Positions 62,283 to 64,000 of a stretch of DNA of 64,000 bases are shown in pieces. This DNA comes from Synchiropus splendidus (lineage: Eukaryota; Chordata; Actinopteri; Syngnathiformes; Callionymidae), in NCBI RefSeq assembly GCF_027744825.2, contig NC_071340.1, forward strand, positions 8,633,501 to 8,697,500, in the 5' to 3' direction. The notes beneath the pieces were generated by a model. The model was not told the origin of the DNA. It did no database searches and worked only from the letters and a program-made list of their open reading frames with translations. The position numbers and the translations under genes were made by a program. How positions within the stretch are numbered: position 1 is the first letter of the stretch; every line of letters starts with the position of its first letter.

Positions 62283-62714
62283 CCCTTGAAGTCAGACACA
62301 CGGAAGCAATTTCATCCTCCACAAAAAGAGAGTGATTCGTTAAAGAGTGACTGTTGCTCCCTGCTGTTAGTCATGTGTGGCAGCAGGTAATGAAAGGGCC
62401 AGTGGAAGACTTGGGCTTTCACTTAAGTCATTTTGTGCTCGATTTACTTTGAGGATCACAGGAGACAGTGTGGGATGGTCTGCCCAACAGGCTCTATTAT
62501 ACGGCCCCGATGGAGATGGGAGATATGCATCACTTCCGGAGTCTGACCAAAACAAATGATCTTTCCATGGGACTATTGCAACTGGCCATTATTTCCATTA
62601 ACCGTGCGCATGAAATAACAGGTTTGCCTTATTTCTGCTGTGCTGTGTTTAATAATAATGCACTGCATTTATAAAAAGTAAAAGGATAAAACAATGTTAT
62701 GTGCCGGATACATA

Positions 62715-63335
62715 AACTGAAAGTTTAAGTAGATGGGTGAGTTTTAAAGCCAGTAGGATGTCAGATATGAAGGGGTGGGGAGTTCCAGAGTGACTGAAGA
62801 CTGTGCTCCTCGAAGTACCGAAGGCGGGTGGACGTTGAGATGGATGGAGCCAGCAGATCTGAGGAATTGAGCTGGGGAGGCATCGTGGATGAGATCTGAC
62901 AGGTACTGTGGGGAGGTGCAAGGTTATGGACGGCTTTGGGAGGAGTTTGAAGTCTATTTTTCAAGTGGAAGCCAGTGATGTTGTGGAAGGATGGGGCTGA
63001 TGTGGGCGTTCTTGTGATGATCGGATCAGCTGGGTGATGGACAAGTGGATGTTTGTGAAGGGATTTTTGAGGGAGACCAAGGAGAAGGGAGGTGCAGTAG
63101 TAGATACCTGAGGCCATGGACAAGGATGCAGCCAGTGTAGACACTAATGGTAAAGCAGTGTGAGTTTTCTCAGGTGGTGGTGCGGGGTGTTGATGGTGTG
63201 AAACTGGAATGAGAGTCTGAGAGAGGCTGAGAACACTGTGGACAGGTTGACTACTGTGGATGATGTGAACAGTGTATCAATATGGAGCGACTGCAACTTA
63301 AATGAGTAGCATTTGGAATTTTCTTGACAAGTCAT
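62715..63335 (-). pseudogene. Decayed LINE ORF2 C-terminal region (L2/CR1-like)
   Basis: Minus-strand translation from 63144 down contains, in order, IYYCTSLLLGLPQKSLHK, IITRTPTSA, KAVHNLAPP, a block ending SSDLLAPSIS and SLWNSPPLHI. These follow the conserved end of teleost non-LTR retrotransposon ORF2: 'LDYCNSLL.GLP..SLHKLQ.VQN.AAR.IT', 'ILL.TFKA.H.LAP.YLSDL', 'LRSS..L.VP', 'FS..AP.LWNSLP'. Further upstream (63335-63180) SSTVVNLSTVFSASLRLSF matches the 'S.TVKNLGV.FD..LSF' block and HLRKLTLL matches 'HLRNI.RLR'. A frameshift separates the two parts near 63150, where ILVHGL appears in another frame. The catalytic palm lies further upstream and is absent. It is a dead 5'-truncated copy, with the element's 3' end toward 62715. 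Confidence 0.85.
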
Positions 63336-64000
63336 ATGATCAACGTTGATATGTGTTCGCCACTGTTTGTCTTATAGTATTATAAGGGATTGATGAATGG
63401 ATTTCAATGACTTCAAATGAAATGTTCAAGAGTTCCTGGTAGTGGAACAAGTCATCATTTTAGTCCCTCCATTTATCTTTGCTTGCGACAAAATGTGTTG
63501 CCTAAATGGGTTCCAGAATGTCACTGCCAGCTGCTGTCCACACATTTGTGATGTTGACACCTTTTCAAATGCAAAAAAAGTATTGTTTTATAATAATAGT
63601 ATTGTTTTAATTAACAGAGGTCTGCGGTCTCTCAGTGGTTTTAAAGGAAGTGCACTGCCTGTCTCCTGTGTCTAGCTGGGATGTGAGTGCTTTTTGCTCT
63701 CCATACAGCGCATTGCTTTTGAGCCTGGTCTTCATATTAGTCACTACTTCCATGTGACCCAGACGGTTACCTCTTTCCATCACTTATGTTCACCAATAAC
63801 TTGAGAACTTTCACTTCAACTTCTTCATTTTGTTGTGACTACAAGTGCAAAGTTCAGATTTATTTACCATTGGGTCGTAACGGAGCACCTCAACTTTCAC
63901 TCTGTGAAAGGAACTCTCATTATTGTTGCCACCCAATAACAGTAGAGAGGGTGGGGCAGAGCTGTGTAGGGATAAGAGGTGTAGGCCAAACAGAGAGAAA
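63336..64000. other. Right edge, nothing recognised
   Basis: Apparently unique sequence to the window end. Predicted intron continues beyond the edge. Confidence 0.35.

Larger units (their letters stand above)
5346..64000 (+). other. Predicted first intron (open at the right edge)
   Basis: Starts with GTAAGA directly after the predicted exon 1. No supported coding exon, polyadenylated gene end or second promoter-like CpG island was found downstream, so the simplest reading is one long intron continuing past the window. It is populated by microsatellites and old transposon fragments listed separately. I cannot exclude that the host gene's exon 2 lies inside and was missed, or that part of this is intergenic. 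Confidence 0.4.

Noticed and set aside
1..64000. tRNA genes, rRNA, CRISPR arrays, bacterial operons, integrated viral genes
   Set aside because: No cloverleaf with A/B boxes, no rRNA signature, no regularly spaced direct repeats and no viral polymerase or capsid frames were seen in reading both strands. The sequence is vertebrate in character.

Overview
The window looks like nuclear DNA of a ray-finned (probably percomorph) fish. The base composition is moderately AT-rich and depleted in CpG outside one island. Dinucleotide microsatellites are numerous. The interspersed repeats have the wording of common teleost families: a solo LTR, LINE ORF2 tails, copies of a repeat with a core like the V-SINE/DANA sequences, and small inverted-repeat DNA transposon remnants. 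There is no bacterial-style gene organisation. The longest open frames (up to about 180 codons) begin at non-ATG codons or are low-complexity or antisense to repeats, so I call no intact protein-coding sequence.

The one strong gene signal is at about 4.83-5.64 kb. A CpG-rich stretch ends a run of 5'UTR-like sequence at a consensus splice donor (AAG|GTAAGA, cut after base 5345). I read it as the promoter and non-coding first exon of a plus-strand gene. The exon holds four very short upstream ORFs, each closed by a stop before the donor, and no long ORF. The main start codon must therefore lie in a later exon, and no later exon could be identified. If the reading is right, most or all of 5346-64000 is a first intron of at least 58 kb. 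Such long first introns are common in developmental and neuronal genes, but the gene cannot be named from this exon.

Layout: 0.2-0.9 kb, a 703-bp solo LTR with a perfect 5-bp target duplication. 1.7-4.5 kb, a compound microsatellite, two repeat copies and an A-rich strand-asymmetric tract. 4.8-5.6 kb, CpG island and exon 1. 9.0-10.5 kb, a repeat pair and nested AT arrays. 12.8-15.4 kb, two MITE-like elements, a LINE 3' end and a palindromic repeat. 19.1 kb, a strong hairpin. 20.3-22.5 kb, AT/T arrays and a GT-rich degenerate minisatellite. 28.1 kb, a faint LINE tail. 32.3 kb, a purine tract. 37.5 and 38.7 kb, a diverged local duplication. 40.5-43.1 kb, a LINE 3' end and a third copy of the V-SINE-like repeat. 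51.1-51.7 kb, a probable DNA-transposon remnant. 62.7-63.3 kb, a decayed LINE ORF2 end on the minus strand. The remainder is apparently unique intronic or intergenic sequence.

I found no convincing novel molecular system. The most useful leads are the uORF-rich first exon, the solo LTR, the 19.2 kb hairpin, the 37.5/38.7 kb duplicated pair and the structured repeats at 9-10.5 kb.
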